From positions 56,996,947 to 57,060,946 of the forward strand of contig CM018043.1 in assembly GCA_008638375.1 (NCBI GenBank): 64,000 nucleotides of DNA, read 5' to 3'. This document shows, piece after piece, positions 11,951 to 24,528 of this stretch. The stretch comes from Nyssa sinensis. Its lineage: Eukaryota > Streptophyta > Magnoliopsida > Cornales > Nyssaceae. The translations under genes and the position numbers were made by a program. Each line of letters opens with the position of its first letter. Position 1 is the first letter of the stretch. The notes under the pieces are model-generated. The model ran no database searches, was not told the origin of the DNA, and saw only the letters and a program-made list of their open reading frames with translations.

Positions 11951-13232
11951 TTAGTTGACCACCCTACAGTTCTTTCTGACCTCCTGTCCTCCAGTGATGC
12001 TGCTCATCTTGATCATGGACTTGACAAAAGCATTTGAGAAAGCTTCTTTTGAGGTAGCAAACTTTGAAACTAAAGTTTTTGTCGTTGGCGAAGTGAGCAA
12101 AGCTTGATCTGAAGAAAAAAGGCTCTTCCCCTGGAGGATTAGCTTGTAGTATGTGTTGTCGAAAGTTGTGGAAGAAGGATCCATGGTGGTACCAGCATTC
12201 TTGGCCTGACTGTTGACTGGGCAAATGCTCTTCAATCTTCCTGCGAAAGATGGAGCCATTGAAGGGTCGATGTCGTGTTTTGAGTTGAAGTTATGGATTC
12301 TGTTTTGGAAGGAAGAACAGTGGGAGAACCCCAGAGTGTGCCCGCCTACAGAAAATCGATAACAAATTTGAAAATTTGTTAAGCTATAGACAGACTAGTC
12401 AGTAAGCATGAAGTTGATCAGCAATTGGTGTTGTTTGTTTACCTGAGAGAGCCACTAGGTCTTCCATGGACAAACCTCTTTGAGAAAAGCTTTGTTGAAG
12501 TTGAGATATGTTGAAAGTGGGAGCTGGCATTTGTATGGTTTCACTTGCCTTTGATGTTCTTCCATCTTTTCTCCCTTTGGGGACATCCCAGATAGGACCC
12601 CCGGACTGTAAGATGAAGAATACAATTAAACTATCAGTAAATGATTTATTTTCTTGTTAACAGGCATACATATATACGAGGAGAGGGAGATAGATCTAAA
12701 ATTCTCTTTACAGCTATAGAAAGTTTTTTGAACTTACTATAACAACTGCATCTCTTGCAGCGAAGGCCAAAATATCAGCACATGAGACTACGCCGGGGCA
12801 CAATGCTTCGACTTCTTTCTTTGCATTGTCAATGACATAAAACGCATGCAGGGAAACATTAGGCGGCCCGTCCTTTTCAGCGGTGTTCTTCCCTTTTGAG
12901 CTTAACAATACAGAAGCATCACAACCCTTCAAGAATTAAATGCCAAGTTAAATTACTTCAATTGCGCGCACACACACAAGACTCAGTACGAGACAGAAAA
13001 ATGACTGAGAATATATATATACCCTTATGAAACAGTCATGGAAATGCATTCTGAGTAGTGCTGCGGGGACTGTTTTGTCTTTGGTTGTTTCATCCTTGAC
13101 AACTTTTGAAACAATTAACTCGGCATCTGGGCATGTCTGGTCATAATAATTCAGACTCAGTGCATTTCCTAGAGTAGAGACTGAAATGAAGAACAGTGAG
13201 GTTAGAAATGCAACGACGATAGCCATGGACAT
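11951..13232 (-). CDS. Secreted class III peroxidase, four exons
   Basis: Class III haem peroxidases act in the cell wall or vacuole, oxidising phenolics with hydrogen peroxide in lignification, suberisation or defence. Exons on the minus strand: 13232-13023, 12926-12738, 12605-12443, 12345-11951 (957 nt, 318 residues, the usual length). The protein starts with a hydrophobic signal peptide of about 25 residues, followed by [12 protein letters not shown]. The distal site [18 protein letters not shown] carries the catalytic His at residue 65. [15 protein letters not shown] follows. The proximal haem ligand lies in [11 protein letters not shown], His about residue 190. The end is [13 protein letters not shown]. 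Introns sit in the three classical positions of the family. ATG 13232 is followed two codons later by another Met that could also start. A TATA box lies about 75 bp upstream. No lesion seen; the exact isoform cannot be named. Confidence 0.95.
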
Positions 13233-13304
13233 ACAATGCTAGGAATTACTCTAGCTAGTATCTATCCTATTTCTTATGGTTAAACATGGAGTTGATATCA
13301 AGGC

Positions 13305-13312
13305 TACTTATA
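13305..13312 (-). promoter_or_regulatory. TATA box of the peroxidase gene
   Basis: TATAAGTA on the minus strand, preceded by a CT-rich run and lying about 75 bp upstream of the ATG at 13232. Spacing and context fit a plant core promoter. Confidence 0.6.
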
Positions 13313-16300
13313 GAGAGAGAGAGACATGTTATTGATAGATTTGAAATGGTTGTTCTAGTGAGTTTGGTAAGCATGCATGCTGATAATTGAGTAGTGTAAT
13401 TGAAGCATCCTCAATACAAGACAATTCATGTCCATTTTGTCAATGTTCCTTTACGCGTTTCCCATATTATATAAACATATTACAAGCACAAAGTAAAAAT
13501 GCCTTTTAATATTCTATTAAGGATGAATTATGAGTTGCTGTTTTTCCTGAATTGAAACGTATTAATGTTCGAATGGCTTTCGGTGCAAATTGAATCAAAT
13601 TTGCTTACTTTTTTACAATATTGGTTATGAAATTAAATTAAATTCATGTCATTAGCTTTAAAACAGCAATGCTACTGACACTTTATAAGTCTTGGAACTT
13701 CGTTCATTTAAATTATTGGCCTGTTGCAAGCGTGATGGGTCTCACACATGCTCAAATGGCAAAAATGGGACACTTGCAGCTGTCCAAAGCCATTCTCGGT
13801 TTAAAGAAATTGTTGATGCAACAATCAGACTACTGTGGTCAAATGACACAAGACTTGGCCAGCATTATGGTTTGTGAATAAGATCGATGTGACTTCTATT
13901 TCTGGCAAATAATAATATTTGAAATGACTTCTGTGAATAAGACTGGAAAAGCAATGTTTGAGATAGTTAGGGTATACCATCAAGGTCGTTATGTGTGTCT
14001 GTAATTGTAGCTTCTTGCTTAAGTTTTTAGCTTTATTAGTTATAATGGATAGATCACACACAGCTAACAGCTGTGATGTGATAGGTTTGTTATAAGAGAA
14101 ATAAGTGAAAGTTGGACTTTTATACATGTGTGTGTGTTTTTGTGTGTGTGTTTGTGTATATATAGGTATGTATATATTGTGGAGAAATGGGTTGCAACTA
14201 GCAACTCTAATCCGGCCAAGCACCATGTACTGACTCTCTCCTCCCTTGGCATGCATGGATCTTCATAAAAAGTATTGTTATTGTCTGCTGCATTATTACA
14301 AAATTATTATATTTGCTAATAGATCTCTCATCTCACCTAACTACACCAAAAACGATATTAAGAAAACAATTTAGCAGTCAAAGTTAGTTCATTTCGGCTA
14401 TTTCAGCTCTCTCTCTCTCTCTCTCTCTCTCTACATATATATATATGTATGTATATATATACACACACTCAAACGCGCACACACACACTGTATCTCTCTT
14501 TTGTCTCAATAATTTCTGCAATTATCCTACTCCGAGTGCTATCCGGTTCTTAGAATAGAATGTGTCTCTTGATAGTCAACTAATTAGCAATTAATTATTT
14601 GTAGTACGGATTACTGTTCTCATAAACATTGACCAGGACGCATGCATCCTTAAGACACAGATAACTAGTGGTCTGGATTAGGTAAGGCACTGGCTTACTG
14701 GGTTTCATTTTTACTATATTGCTCAGGGGTTGAGGTGGAGTAAGGAAATGAAATTATTACCAATTGAGAGAGTTTACTGACTTTATGTTGAATAGTTTGG
14801 CATGTGGTTCTTGAATGTGCAAGAAAATGGTAATAGAATTAGGGTATCAATTCATCTTCACGTTGTGTCAAGATTACATATTTAAGAATATGTCACAATT
14901 AATTAATTATAATTTATTTATTATTAAACAAGGTAAATGTGATGACATAATTAACTTCATTTATTTTAATTTTTAATTTTTCAATAAAAAATTTACTTGT
15001 CTTTTTATCAGTGTAGAATAATTTTTTAATTTTGTAAATTTTGGATGTGAGACAAGATAAAAACATATTTTATAAGTGAAAAAGTATATGAAACTTTGAT
15101 AGAGTTATGATAGCAGGATTTTATACGTATGTGACTATATGTGCACAAACACGTGCATCATATATAAATCACTAATCTTTTTTTTTTAATATATATGGGA
15201 TGAATTATATTAGTTTACGTCTTTTTATAATTAAAGTGTTATACAGGTTCACATAACGGAAATTTAAATATAGATTATTTATTAATTGCATTAAATGTGT
15301 CGATTCACTTATGACATAAATTTATTTATACTCAATTCAAATTAATTAATTTTGAATTATTGTAATGTGTGTAAAATTGACACTTCCAAGTAAAATACTA
15401 CAATTTAGATCCACAATATTCCTAATATTTACGTATTTAGCTAGAAGTTTAGACATGGTTAAACTAATTAAAGAATTGTTTGGATGCAATCAATTCAGAT
15501 GGCAATATATACACTTGAAACTTCTCATTCTTTAATGAGATGCCTCTGATGTTGTCATTACTAACATACAAATGCTGAAACAATTTTACAAAATTGATGA
15601 AGTCTTGATTCTGTTAAAACCATTTATATGAATACATACATGGAGTTTTGAAGCAATGATATTTCATATTTGAAATAATTGGAAGGGGAGAGAGTTTCAA
15701 GATTCATCTGATTGTAGGTTTTCTAAGAACAATTTTAATGGTAAAAATTATTTTAATTATGCTAAAATTAAATTTCGACACTAGTATAATATTAAAAACT
15801 ACTTTTAATATTTTTGCTCAAATAATGAAATATATATATATATATATTTGCAGAATTATCATTCTTTTTTTCTCAATTATCATTGCAATTTGTACATTCA
15901 AACTAATATTACAAGAATTATTGAATAATTAAATAGTCTTTTATTATTAGGATCGTAAAATGAATTAAATTATTTAAATTAATTTGATTAAAAATTTATT
16001 CGAAATTCAACTAGCAAATTAAACTTAACTTAAAAATATTTTAAAATTTTTAAATTTATCGAGTTCGACTTTGTCTTGGTTCAATAAATTAATAAATAAT
16101 TTAATATTACATGAAAAATATGTTTCTTAAATTTGAGTCATAATTAATTTGATTAAGGAATTCATTTCAAATTAATTTAAAAAATACTAATTAAATTTAA
16201 ATTTAATTTAAAATTTAATTATTTTAACAAATTAAAGTTAAATAATTCAATTCTCATCTCGGGACTCAACTTATATAAGATTTGGATGCGGTGATTGATT

Positions 16301-16320
16301 GTTATAAAATTTTAACCCAA
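13313..16320. other. Intergenic with microsatellites
   Basis: The peroxidase upstream region occupies the left end. A coding-like patch at about 13669-13880 has open frames but no domain I recognise. A TG-rich stretch lies near 14125-14155. From 14700 to 16250 the sequence is low-complexity and AT-rich with no supported gene. Confidence 0.5.
14407..14486. repeat. Compound CT / TA / CA microsatellite
   Basis: (CT)13 at 14407-14432, then TA-rich repeats and CA-type repeats to about 14486. It lies in non-coding DNA between the peroxidase and the ESF1-like gene. Confidence 0.85.
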
Positions 16321-16377
16321 ATAAATTTAGGCCCGCAAGTGGCAACTTAATCATATCGGTTCTCCTTGTGTGGGTTA

Positions 16378-16383
16378 GGCCCA
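16378..16383 (-). promoter_or_regulatory. Site II motif (TGGGCC) upstream of ESF1-like gene
   Basis: GGCCCA on the plus strand, which is TGGGCC on the minus strand, 218 bp before the ATG. Site II elements are bound by TCP factors and are typical of plant ribosomal-protein and ribosome-biogenesis promoters, often paired with telo-boxes as here. Confidence 0.55.
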
Positions 16384-16473
16384 ATAATGATCCGAAAATC
16401 GAATTTGGATCACATTGCAATCGGTTACGGATCCGTATCCGACATTGAGGGCCGCAAATCACCTCCTTAAACA

Positions 16474-16529
16474 TTAGGGTTTATGGTTGTGGAAGACGAA
16501 TGCTACTGCTCCGCAGATCAAAACCCTAC
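16474..16529. promoter_or_regulatory. Pair of telo-box motifs
   Basis: TTAGGGTTTA at 16474-16483 (AAACCCTAA on the minus strand) and AAAACCCTAC at 16520-16529, 70-125 bp before the start codon. Telo-boxes near the transcription start are a known mark of plant translation and ribosome-biogenesis genes, which agrees with the ESF1 identity of the gene. Confidence 0.6.
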
Positions 16530-16600
16530 GGAGCTCCGTCCATTCTCTCCTATGGCCTCGATGGTGCTATAAGTTGCGCAACGAATAATTATTGGCTAAA

Positions 16601-19600
16601 ATGGGATCTAAAAACAAGAACTCTAAAAAGAGCAATAAGGAAGCGAAGGGAGAGGCTGCAAGCAACCGACGGGTGCGCACGATAGCGGCAACCGTCATGG
16701 GGTCAAGGTCATCACGGACTCTCGGTTCGCGTCTGTCCACTCGGACCCTAGGTTCCAGAAGCTTCCGAAGCATAAATCGAAGGTCGCAATCGACTCTCGC
16801 TTCGATCGCATGTTCACTGACAAGAGCTTCTCTTCATCTACTGCTCAAATCGATAAGAGGGGCAAAATTAAGAAAAAATCATCGTTAAACCCTCTCAAAC
16901 ATTACTATCGTCAGGAGGAAGGAGGAGAAGAAGAGGAGAAAAAACACAAAGAAGAGGGGAAGAAGGAAAACGTTGAAAGTGACGAAGAAAGTGAAGAGAG
17001 CGAAAGTGAGAATAGGAAGTTGAAACATGGTGGAGAGTTATCTGATTCTGAGTCGAAAAGCGAATCAGAGCTGTTGGAATTAGATGATGATGAGGAGGAG
17101 GAGGACGAGGATGTAGAGAGCGATAGGTCTTCCACAGATACTACGGATTCAGAGGAAGAAGATGAAGTTTATTCAGAGGAGGAAGAGACTTTTGTCCAGG
17201 TAAAATTTGATGCTTTGCCGCTCAACGCTTTGCCGCCAATGCAAAGCTAAGATTATGATTAATTTTTTATTTTTATTTTCTTGAATGTTGAACAGGAGGA
17301 AAATATTCCGGAAATCGATAAAGAAACTCACAGGCTTGCTGTTGTAAATATGGATTGGGGTCAAGTGAAGGTGCCTTATTGAAACTTTTGAAATTTGTTT
17401 TATAGTATTGTCTGCATTAGAGTATTACAGGACGTGAGGCTTTTAACTGAATTAGGATATGAAGCTTATGTACAGGTTCCAGATTATAATATGGATTTAA
17501 AATACTCGTGCATTGAAATTGTTGACAATAAGTCCCCTGTAACGTGCAAAAATTGTCACTCGTAAACCAAAATGTGAGGGTAAAAAAGAAGTTTGCAAAC
17601 ATGATTTCTACATTTAAATTCCTGACTATGCATTTGGTTGTCATTCAGTGTTTTTGTTGGGGGTTTAAATAAGAAGAAGAATTTAGGAACTGAGCAATGA
17701 TGAAATAGAGCAAAAACTTCTATTAGGATGCGTATCAGTGCATTGTCTACACTTCATATTAATACCAAATTCAAAGTGTTTCATGTGAAGCTCACAAATG
17801 AGGGCATCAATAATTTTTATGCAGAACCATAAATAAAATGTCTGAATAGCCCTCATAAGTACATGTCATCTTTAATTCTTATAATTGAGGTTTCTATCAT
17901 TGTTATGAATCTTGTGACCCTCTTTCAAGAAACAATATTTCACGTGGATAATTTCTAGGTTGTAGAAATTCCACACTGATAAAGCAGGAGGGTTAATTCA
18001 TCTTTTATTTGGTTGGATAACAGGGTGGGTTAATCCATATTTTGATTTGTAGATAGTATGATAGAGCTGGATTGGTTTTCTCTTTTGTTATTTCCACCTT
18101 CCTCTGGCATACAAGTTGTGTACATGGGTCATACCCCCTCTTTTGTCGCTCTTTCAGTACAATTCTATAGTTTACCTTTTTCATGGAAAAGAATCTAGGG
18201 TTATCAAGCCAATTCTTAATAAGCAACATCTTGTCAAGGTAATATGTTCAACAATATAATGTCTACTATTTTATATTCGTGGCTTGCCAGGTTGGTTTTT
18301 CTTTGAATTGCCATTGAGATCCTAAATTGACCTGAGGATTTGAGAATCATTCATGAATTAAAAATTTGTTTGTGTAAGTTGATATTACTAGATAACACAT
18401 CGGTGATTTCGTTTTAATTTGTTTATTATTCAAGGTTTCTTTTGTGATTTCAGAAAAATAGATATTGGAGATGGTACTAAAAATCTTGTGTATACGAGTT
18501 CTGCCTATTACTCAGTGCCTATATTGATACTGCGTTTCTTCTAGTTAGTCAAAATGGTGTCTTTTTAATCTAAGGACACCACTAAGCGTTACTGTTTTAT
18601 TCATTTCGTGTTATGTATGTCATTTAATAATGTAAGCTAAAAATGCAGTCTTTCTCAAGTTGAGTTGTATTTATGGAACTAGTGGTATATCTATCAAAAT
18701 ATTTCCTTCATGATATTGCTTACTATGTTGAGTATGTTGTTTTGTAGGCAGTTGATCTGTATGTATTATTGAGCTCATTTCTCCCTAAAGGAGGACAAAT
18801 TTTGTCTGTGGCCGTCTATCCCTCTGAGTTTGGACTTAAGCAAATGGAAGAGGAGGCGGTGCATGGTCCCATTGGCCTATTTGATGATGACAAAGTGAAA
18901 AATGAAGATGATGATGATGATGATGATGAGATTGACAAAGAGAAATTGCGTGCATATGAATTAAGTAGGCTGAGGTGATCGACTCTGATGCTGTTGTTGC
19001 CATTTCTTTAATTTCAAAAGTCTAAGAGTATTTAGTCTTTCCTTTGCTATCATGTTGGTACATCTCTTAGTTTGATGCTCCCTTCCCCCTCTGGGAAAAA
19101 GAAAGAGCTGTCAGATGTTCCAGTTTGGAAGTTGAAAATACTTTTCAGGAGTATTAGCGACTGAATTTAGTTAAATCAACTATTTTACTTTCCAGCAAAT
19201 GTACAAATGTACCAATCTTTCATTTATTCACACTTTCTATCCTTATGGGTGATAGCAATTAAATATGGTTGCAAGGAAGATGGGTGGATCTCTAGTGTGG
19301 TGGTGGGTCATTATGGGTGTGGATTATAGAGAACTATCAAAAAGGGATTGGTGGACTTCCTCAAGTTCACTCACTTTAAAGTGGGAGAAGGAACGAGGTT
19401 GTAGTTTTGGATGGATACTTGGAGTGGAGATATTGTTGAAAAATATATATCCACAGTCGTTTAGAATTGCATCTTGTGGCCGATTGTGTGTCTTGGTTTG
19501 GAGATATGGTCTAGGCTTCCTATTTTAGGATACACCTGCAGGCCCCAGGATTGGGAAATTGGAGAAGTTGTGAGCTCGGTGGGGCTATTTAATTGCTTCA

Positions 19601-21947
19601 TGGTCACAAGAGGGGAGGATACCTTGGGTTAGACATTGAATAACTTCAGAAAGTTTATTGTTCTAATTTGAGTTTTTTTTTTTTTTTTTGGGGGGGGGGG
19701 GGGGGATTGGAGTTTCCTTAGAAGATTATATGGCGTTCTAAAGTCCCAATTAAGGTGGCTTCTTTTGCTTGGGGGACCACATGGAAAGTAATTTTAACCA
19801 TGTATAATCTTTAGATGATTGGCTTTAAGTTGGCTAGTAGGTGCTGAATGTGCTAAGGAGATGTGGAAACGGTCAACTATCTTTTTCTCCGTTGCGTAGC
19901 GTCTAGATATGCGTGGAGTCTCTTTTCTCTTTTTAGGTTGTATGTGGACAATGCCCACTTGAGTGAAGGGTCTTCTCTCTAGTTGGAGAGGTGGTAGGAT
20001 GAGAAAGAATTTGAGAAAAGTTTGGATGATGCCTCCATTATGTCTTCTATGATGTTTGTGGAGAGAGGAATAGGTTGATTTTTGAAAAAGAGGATCTACT
20101 ACTTTCTAGATTTAAGGATAGTTTTTGAGATTGTTACACTTTTGGATTAGAGATGTGTATCCCTATGTATGTAGATTCTTTTGCAGATTTTTTGGGGGGT
20201 CTGCGGCTTTAATTTTTTAGCCGGGTGTTGTTTGTGTATATGGGTTTGCATTCCTCAGGCGATATTTTAATACAAACTTTACTTGTAAAAAAAATAGGTG
20301 CTTTTCTTAACTTTATCTGTTTTTGTTTGTTTTTAATACTTACCTTTCCCTGTAATGAGTTTATCTTTTGTGTGGTTGCAGTTCTTATCATGACATAATT
20401 ATTATTTCGTTCTCTCTTTTCTTTGCCTTACCTTTTTCAGGTACTATTATGCTGTTGTGGAATGTGATTCAATTGCTACAGCAGATTACCTTTACAAAAT
20501 TTGTGACGGAGTAGAGTTTGAAAGATCATCAAATAAGCTGGACCTGAGGTTCATTCCAGACTCTATGGAATTTAAACATCCCCCCCGTGATGTCGCAACA
20601 GGGGTAATTCCAGCAACCATTCAATGATCATAAGGAGCTTATGTATTTAGAGTTTACTGAAGTCTGGGGAATAAAGCCTGAATGGTGTCATTCTGCTTCT
20701 TGCAGTAGAAGTAGGGCCATTTGATCCCATTTATGATCTGATCAACAGTTACCACTATTTAGCAGCTAACAAGATGGTTGTTATTGTTCTCTATAGTGGC
20801 TCAATTCTGGTATTTTGTATTACTATTTCTTCCCAATAGAGATGTGAGAAACTACTAAGCCTATATACATTCTCCAACCTTCTTAAAGGCTGTGTAGACT
20901 TCCTATGGATTTCTGAAGCATGCAACTAAGGAAATTCTTCACAAAATATTGCAAATAGGATAATTTTTTTTTGTTTATATTTTTTGGCAATAAAATTGGA
21001 GAACCACAAAGCCAATAATAAACAAACAATTGAAATTTATATAGACCATTCCTGTTTGTAGGAACTTGCCACTGATTGTCCTTCTGGAATCTTAATTTTC
21101 TTCCCCATGACTTTTTAATTACACTGCTTGAGTACATTTAAACCATACTTCCAATTTACTCATTTTTTTAAAAAAATGTTTCCTTGAATAGACGACCTTT
21201 TCCTTCACTGCTTTATATTTTTCTGTCAGCCAGGACCATTCTTATTTAGAAGCTCATGTTTTATGTTTTTGCGTTCCTCTTGTCATTCTAGCTGTTTCAG
21301 ATTGATATATTTGCAAGTTGTAACAGGAAATTCGACTTGTGCTATTTCAGGACTTATAATTACATTTCTTCTTTATTTTACAAATGTTAAATTATTGAAT
21401 TGATTATTTAGATTGTTAAGTTCTTTGTTTTTGCTCAGGCACCAACAAACTATGAAGGTTTGGATTTCCATACTCGGGCACTGCAGCACAGTAATATAAA
21501 TCTCACAGTGGGATGAAGATGAACCGCATCGTGCAAAGACCTTAAAGAGAAAATTTAATGCTGATCCAGGTTGATGATTTCATTTATATTTCTGATTTGA
21601 ATCTCCCTTCTTGATGACAAATTTGTTTATTAAATTATGCCCATGCGTGTATAGCAAGATTTGCCTGGTGATGATGATGATCTAATTGTATAAAAATCCC
21701 TGCAATGCCTGAAATGTGTTCCCATAGATTCACATGCTCACATGCACTCTCACATACAAACATTTCTTGGTGTGTTCGTAATTCTTTTTAAAGATGATAA
21801 TTAATTTTTTTTTTTTCTTATCAAACAATGCTGGAAGTAACAACCAAAACGATAATTAACATTAATGATTGTGAAGGCAATGGAAATAGCAATGGAGAGG
21901 ACTCTTGAAATAATAATTATTATTATTTTGATAAGTAAAGTATATCA

Positions 21948-21995
<48 letters not shown>

Positions 21996-24528
21996 ATTGT
22001 CAAGGGGGTGCAATCCATGTATATATGAAAGATACTGAGACCTTCTGAAAGTTCCTATCAATACTATTTGGATCCTTCAAAAATCAACAAAAGCAATGAA
22101 ATGTATCAAGCATCCTCTTTTTCAAAGTATGAACAGCCATTTCAACATCTTAAAGGTATGTTTATTCCTCACCCATCATAAAAGCCACATCAAACATAAA
22201 GCAACAACCTTCCAAGCATTGCCAAACCCAACACATCTATAGAGCATCTACTAAATAAGGCATAACATAATACTACCTGAAAAGATGAAAGACCACGTCT
22301 CCCAAACTACTGAAGAGTTGATAAGAAGATGATTAGTAGTCTCTTTATCCCTTTTGTGCATGCAACACGTTATCAAGAGTCAGAATAGCCTTCGACACTG
22401 CTGTCCGGAAAAGAGAGAGTGAGAGAAACCTTGGAAGTCACGGCACATTAGTATTTGAATGCCTTTTCAAGGAAAGTCCACGCTACTTCTCCCACAAAGC
22501 ACCATATAAAGGACCAAACCCCAAATCTCCCTTATGATCCCAACTGCCAACTAGTCAGATCCCCTTATCACCATTGACAGAAGAATTGTATAGAAGCTCC
22601 AAGAAAGTATCCACAGACTCCAATTCCCCACTCCTGAAACACCCTCGTAATATGAGGTTCTGACACAAACCCATTTTTAGAAGAGCTGAACACAACTGAC
22701 AACCAACTTCATCCAAAGAAATACGGAAATGATCACCACATCACATATTATACCAAAACTTGATCCTTAGGCCATTTTGCACCACCAGGCCATTATATTT
22801 AGGGAACTCTCCCATCCTTTCTTGATACTCTTCCACAATCCAACACCATAGGAGCAGAGAACCTCCCCTGAAGTCGATCTCCATGGATTACTCCCATACT
22901 TTTCTTCTATTACCCTACACCACTCATCTCCATAACCATTTCCTCGATAGAGTCTGATTAAACTGCCTAAATAATCTCTTGCCGTGACATCCTTCATGTA
23001 AAGGGGTAGAAATCTTGTTCCAAGCAACAAGATGATATTTGAATTCCTCCCCAAGGCACCCCCATAAAAATATCTCTGTAACTTCTCCCAACTGAAGCTT
23101 GTATAGAGAAGATGGACCAAAAATATTTTGGTAAAAGTACTCTTAATTGAGGTTTACTTACCCCCTTTAGATAAATATTGTCTCCATCCCGCCCACCTCT
23201 TGAAATAATTATTCATACTAAATCTCGAGTATTGCTGTACTTTTTGCTTCTATACTGATACTAGTTCTGTTTTCATCTAGCTTGCTGAATTGGAATTGAA
23301 AGAGTTTCTGGCTTCTGATGAGAGTGAAACTGATGAGGATGAGAATGATAATGCCACGGAAGGCCGGCCTGGAAAAAAACAAAAGAAACAAGATATATAC
23401 CGTGCTCTAATCCAGTCTGGCGAAGGTTCAGAAGGAGATGATGATGAGGATGGCCAGGATATGGAGGTCACTTTCAATACTGGATTAGAGGACATAAGCA
23501 AGCGCATTCTGGAAAAGAAGGACAAGGAATCAGAAACAGTTTGGGAGGCATATCTCAGAAAGAGAAAGGAGAAGAGGAAGGCCAGGAAATATAGATCCAT
23601 GAATTCATCAGAGGATGAGAGTAGTGACACTGATCAAGAGGCACCAGAACAACCTGACGACTTCTTTGTTGAAGAGCCTTTAGTTAAAGGAATTAAGGAG
23701 TCTCAAAGTAAAAAAGGCAGGAAAGGAAAGCAGCAAAAAGAAGCAGCTAACGAAGCAGAAGCAACCGAAGCAGAGCTTGAGTTATTACTGGCAGACGACA
23801 AGGGAGCAGATGCCAACCTGAAGGGATACAATTTGAAACCTAAGAAGGCGAAGGGGAAAAAAGGGAAAAGAAATTCCAGATGAAGGGAAAATACCAACTA
23901 TTGACTATGATGATCCACGGTTTTCAGCACTCTTCACTTCACATCTGTATGCTTTGGATCCCACAGATCCTCAATTCAAAAGGTATTTACCGTGCATCAA
24001 TATAATTCATGTTTATAGGTAGCTAAATGAATGGCCTTCTTGAATGCATCACATTGTCTGCTTGATGTAATTGGATATCCTGATCATCTGTATGTCTCAA
24101 CTTTTATCTGGATCAATGACCAATAATCATTCTGATCCTTAAAAGGATTGACTAGTATTTGCATAAATCTGCTGCTTGCTTTATGAGAATTCCGCTCTCC
24201 GTGCGCTTACAGACCAAGTTTGGGTGTTGCAGGAGTGCAGCTTATGCTAGGCAGTTAGCACAGAAGCAGCAGAAGGGTGACCTTGAAGAATCGGGGGAAA
24301 AGAACAAACAATTGGCTAGACAAGCACAGTTTCCATCCGATGACCTGAAGACAGACAAAAATGAGCACTCACAATCTGATGGCCTCTCCTCAAAGAGAGA
24401 GAAGCATGAGCTATCTTCATTAGTTAGGTCAATTAAGATGAAGTCCAAACAAGCTCAATTGCCCTCCAATGGTAAAATGTCAGAGAAAAAAGAAAAATTC
24501 CAATTCTGACACTAAGAAAAGGAAGTAA
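16601..24528 (+). CDS. ESF1: ESF1-like pre-rRNA processing factor with several frame breaks
   Basis: ESF1 is a nucleolar protein needed for 18S rRNA maturation in the small-subunit processome. Exons: 16601-17199, 17296-17370, 18748-18974, 20441-20603, 21439-21569, 23281-23982, 24233-24528, all with GT-AG borders and matching phases. Recognisable parts in order are a basic start MGSKNKNSKKSNKEAK, HSDPRFQK, IDSRFDRMFTDKSF, a long acidic Glu/Ser/Asp tract, RLAVVNMDWG, DLYVLLSSFLPKGGQILSV, YYYAVVECDS, RFIPDSMEFKHPPRDVAT, NYEGLDF, then acidic/basic low-complexity and IDYDDPRFSALF near the end. The frame breaks in exon 1 (net +2 or -1 between ATG 16601 and the DSRF frame). Single extra bases lie at 21508, at 21566-21567, in the run 23855-23869 and in the A-run 24493-24497. 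As read, the last ORF stops at 24509; allowing for the final break it would end at TAA 24526-24528. Total length would then fit about 728 residues. Splice sites and protein similarity are otherwise intact, so this is either a young pseudogene or sequence error. Confidence 0.85.
19255..20300 (+). mobile_element. L1-type LINE 3' fragment in ESF1 intron 3
   Basis: Out-of-frame translations show the tail of a plant L1 polyprotein: VGEGTRLWFWMDTWSGD-like text near 19380, WRSKVPIKVASFAWGTTWK near 19740, a cysteine/histidine patch like the zf-RVT domain, and a closing GCCLCIWVCIP-like segment before a short A-run at 20287. Many stops are present. It is 5'-truncated and inserted in the same direction as the host gene. 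Confidence 0.8.
19673..19705. repeat. T17-G16 double homopolymer
   Basis: Seventeen T followed directly by sixteen G, inside the LINE fragment. Such a run is prone to slippage in vivo and in sequencing. Confidence 0.9.
21947..21995. repeat. CATA / TA microsatellite at LINE 3' end
   Basis: Tandem CATA units followed by (TA)n. It abuts the 3' end of the minus-strand LINE copy, where some plant LINEs carry a simple repeat in place of poly(A). Confidence 0.85.
21996..23190 (-). mobile_element. L1-type LINE fragment in ESF1 intron 5, antisense
   Basis: On the minus strand, 23120-22767 encodes a LINE-typical stretch: SFSWEKLQRYF, then IRLYRGNGYGDEWCRVIEEKYG, then GVGLWKSIKKGWES. The remainder towards 21996 resembles the degraded zinc-knuckle region and ends in GCACCCCCTTGACAATT. 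It is 5'-truncated and has many stops. It is oriented opposite to the host gene and to the LINE in intron 3, so the two are independent insertions. Confidence 0.8.

Noticed and set aside
13669..13881. Overlapping open frames in two phases, GC-richer than the surroundings
   Set aside because: Neither frame shows a domain I recognise, no splice partners could be placed, and the length is compatible with chance. It could be a decayed gene fragment, but I cannot support a call.
23277..23630. Minus-strand Ser/Phe-rich open frame
   Set aside because: Exact shadow of the acidic/basic ESF1-like exon 6 on the other strand.
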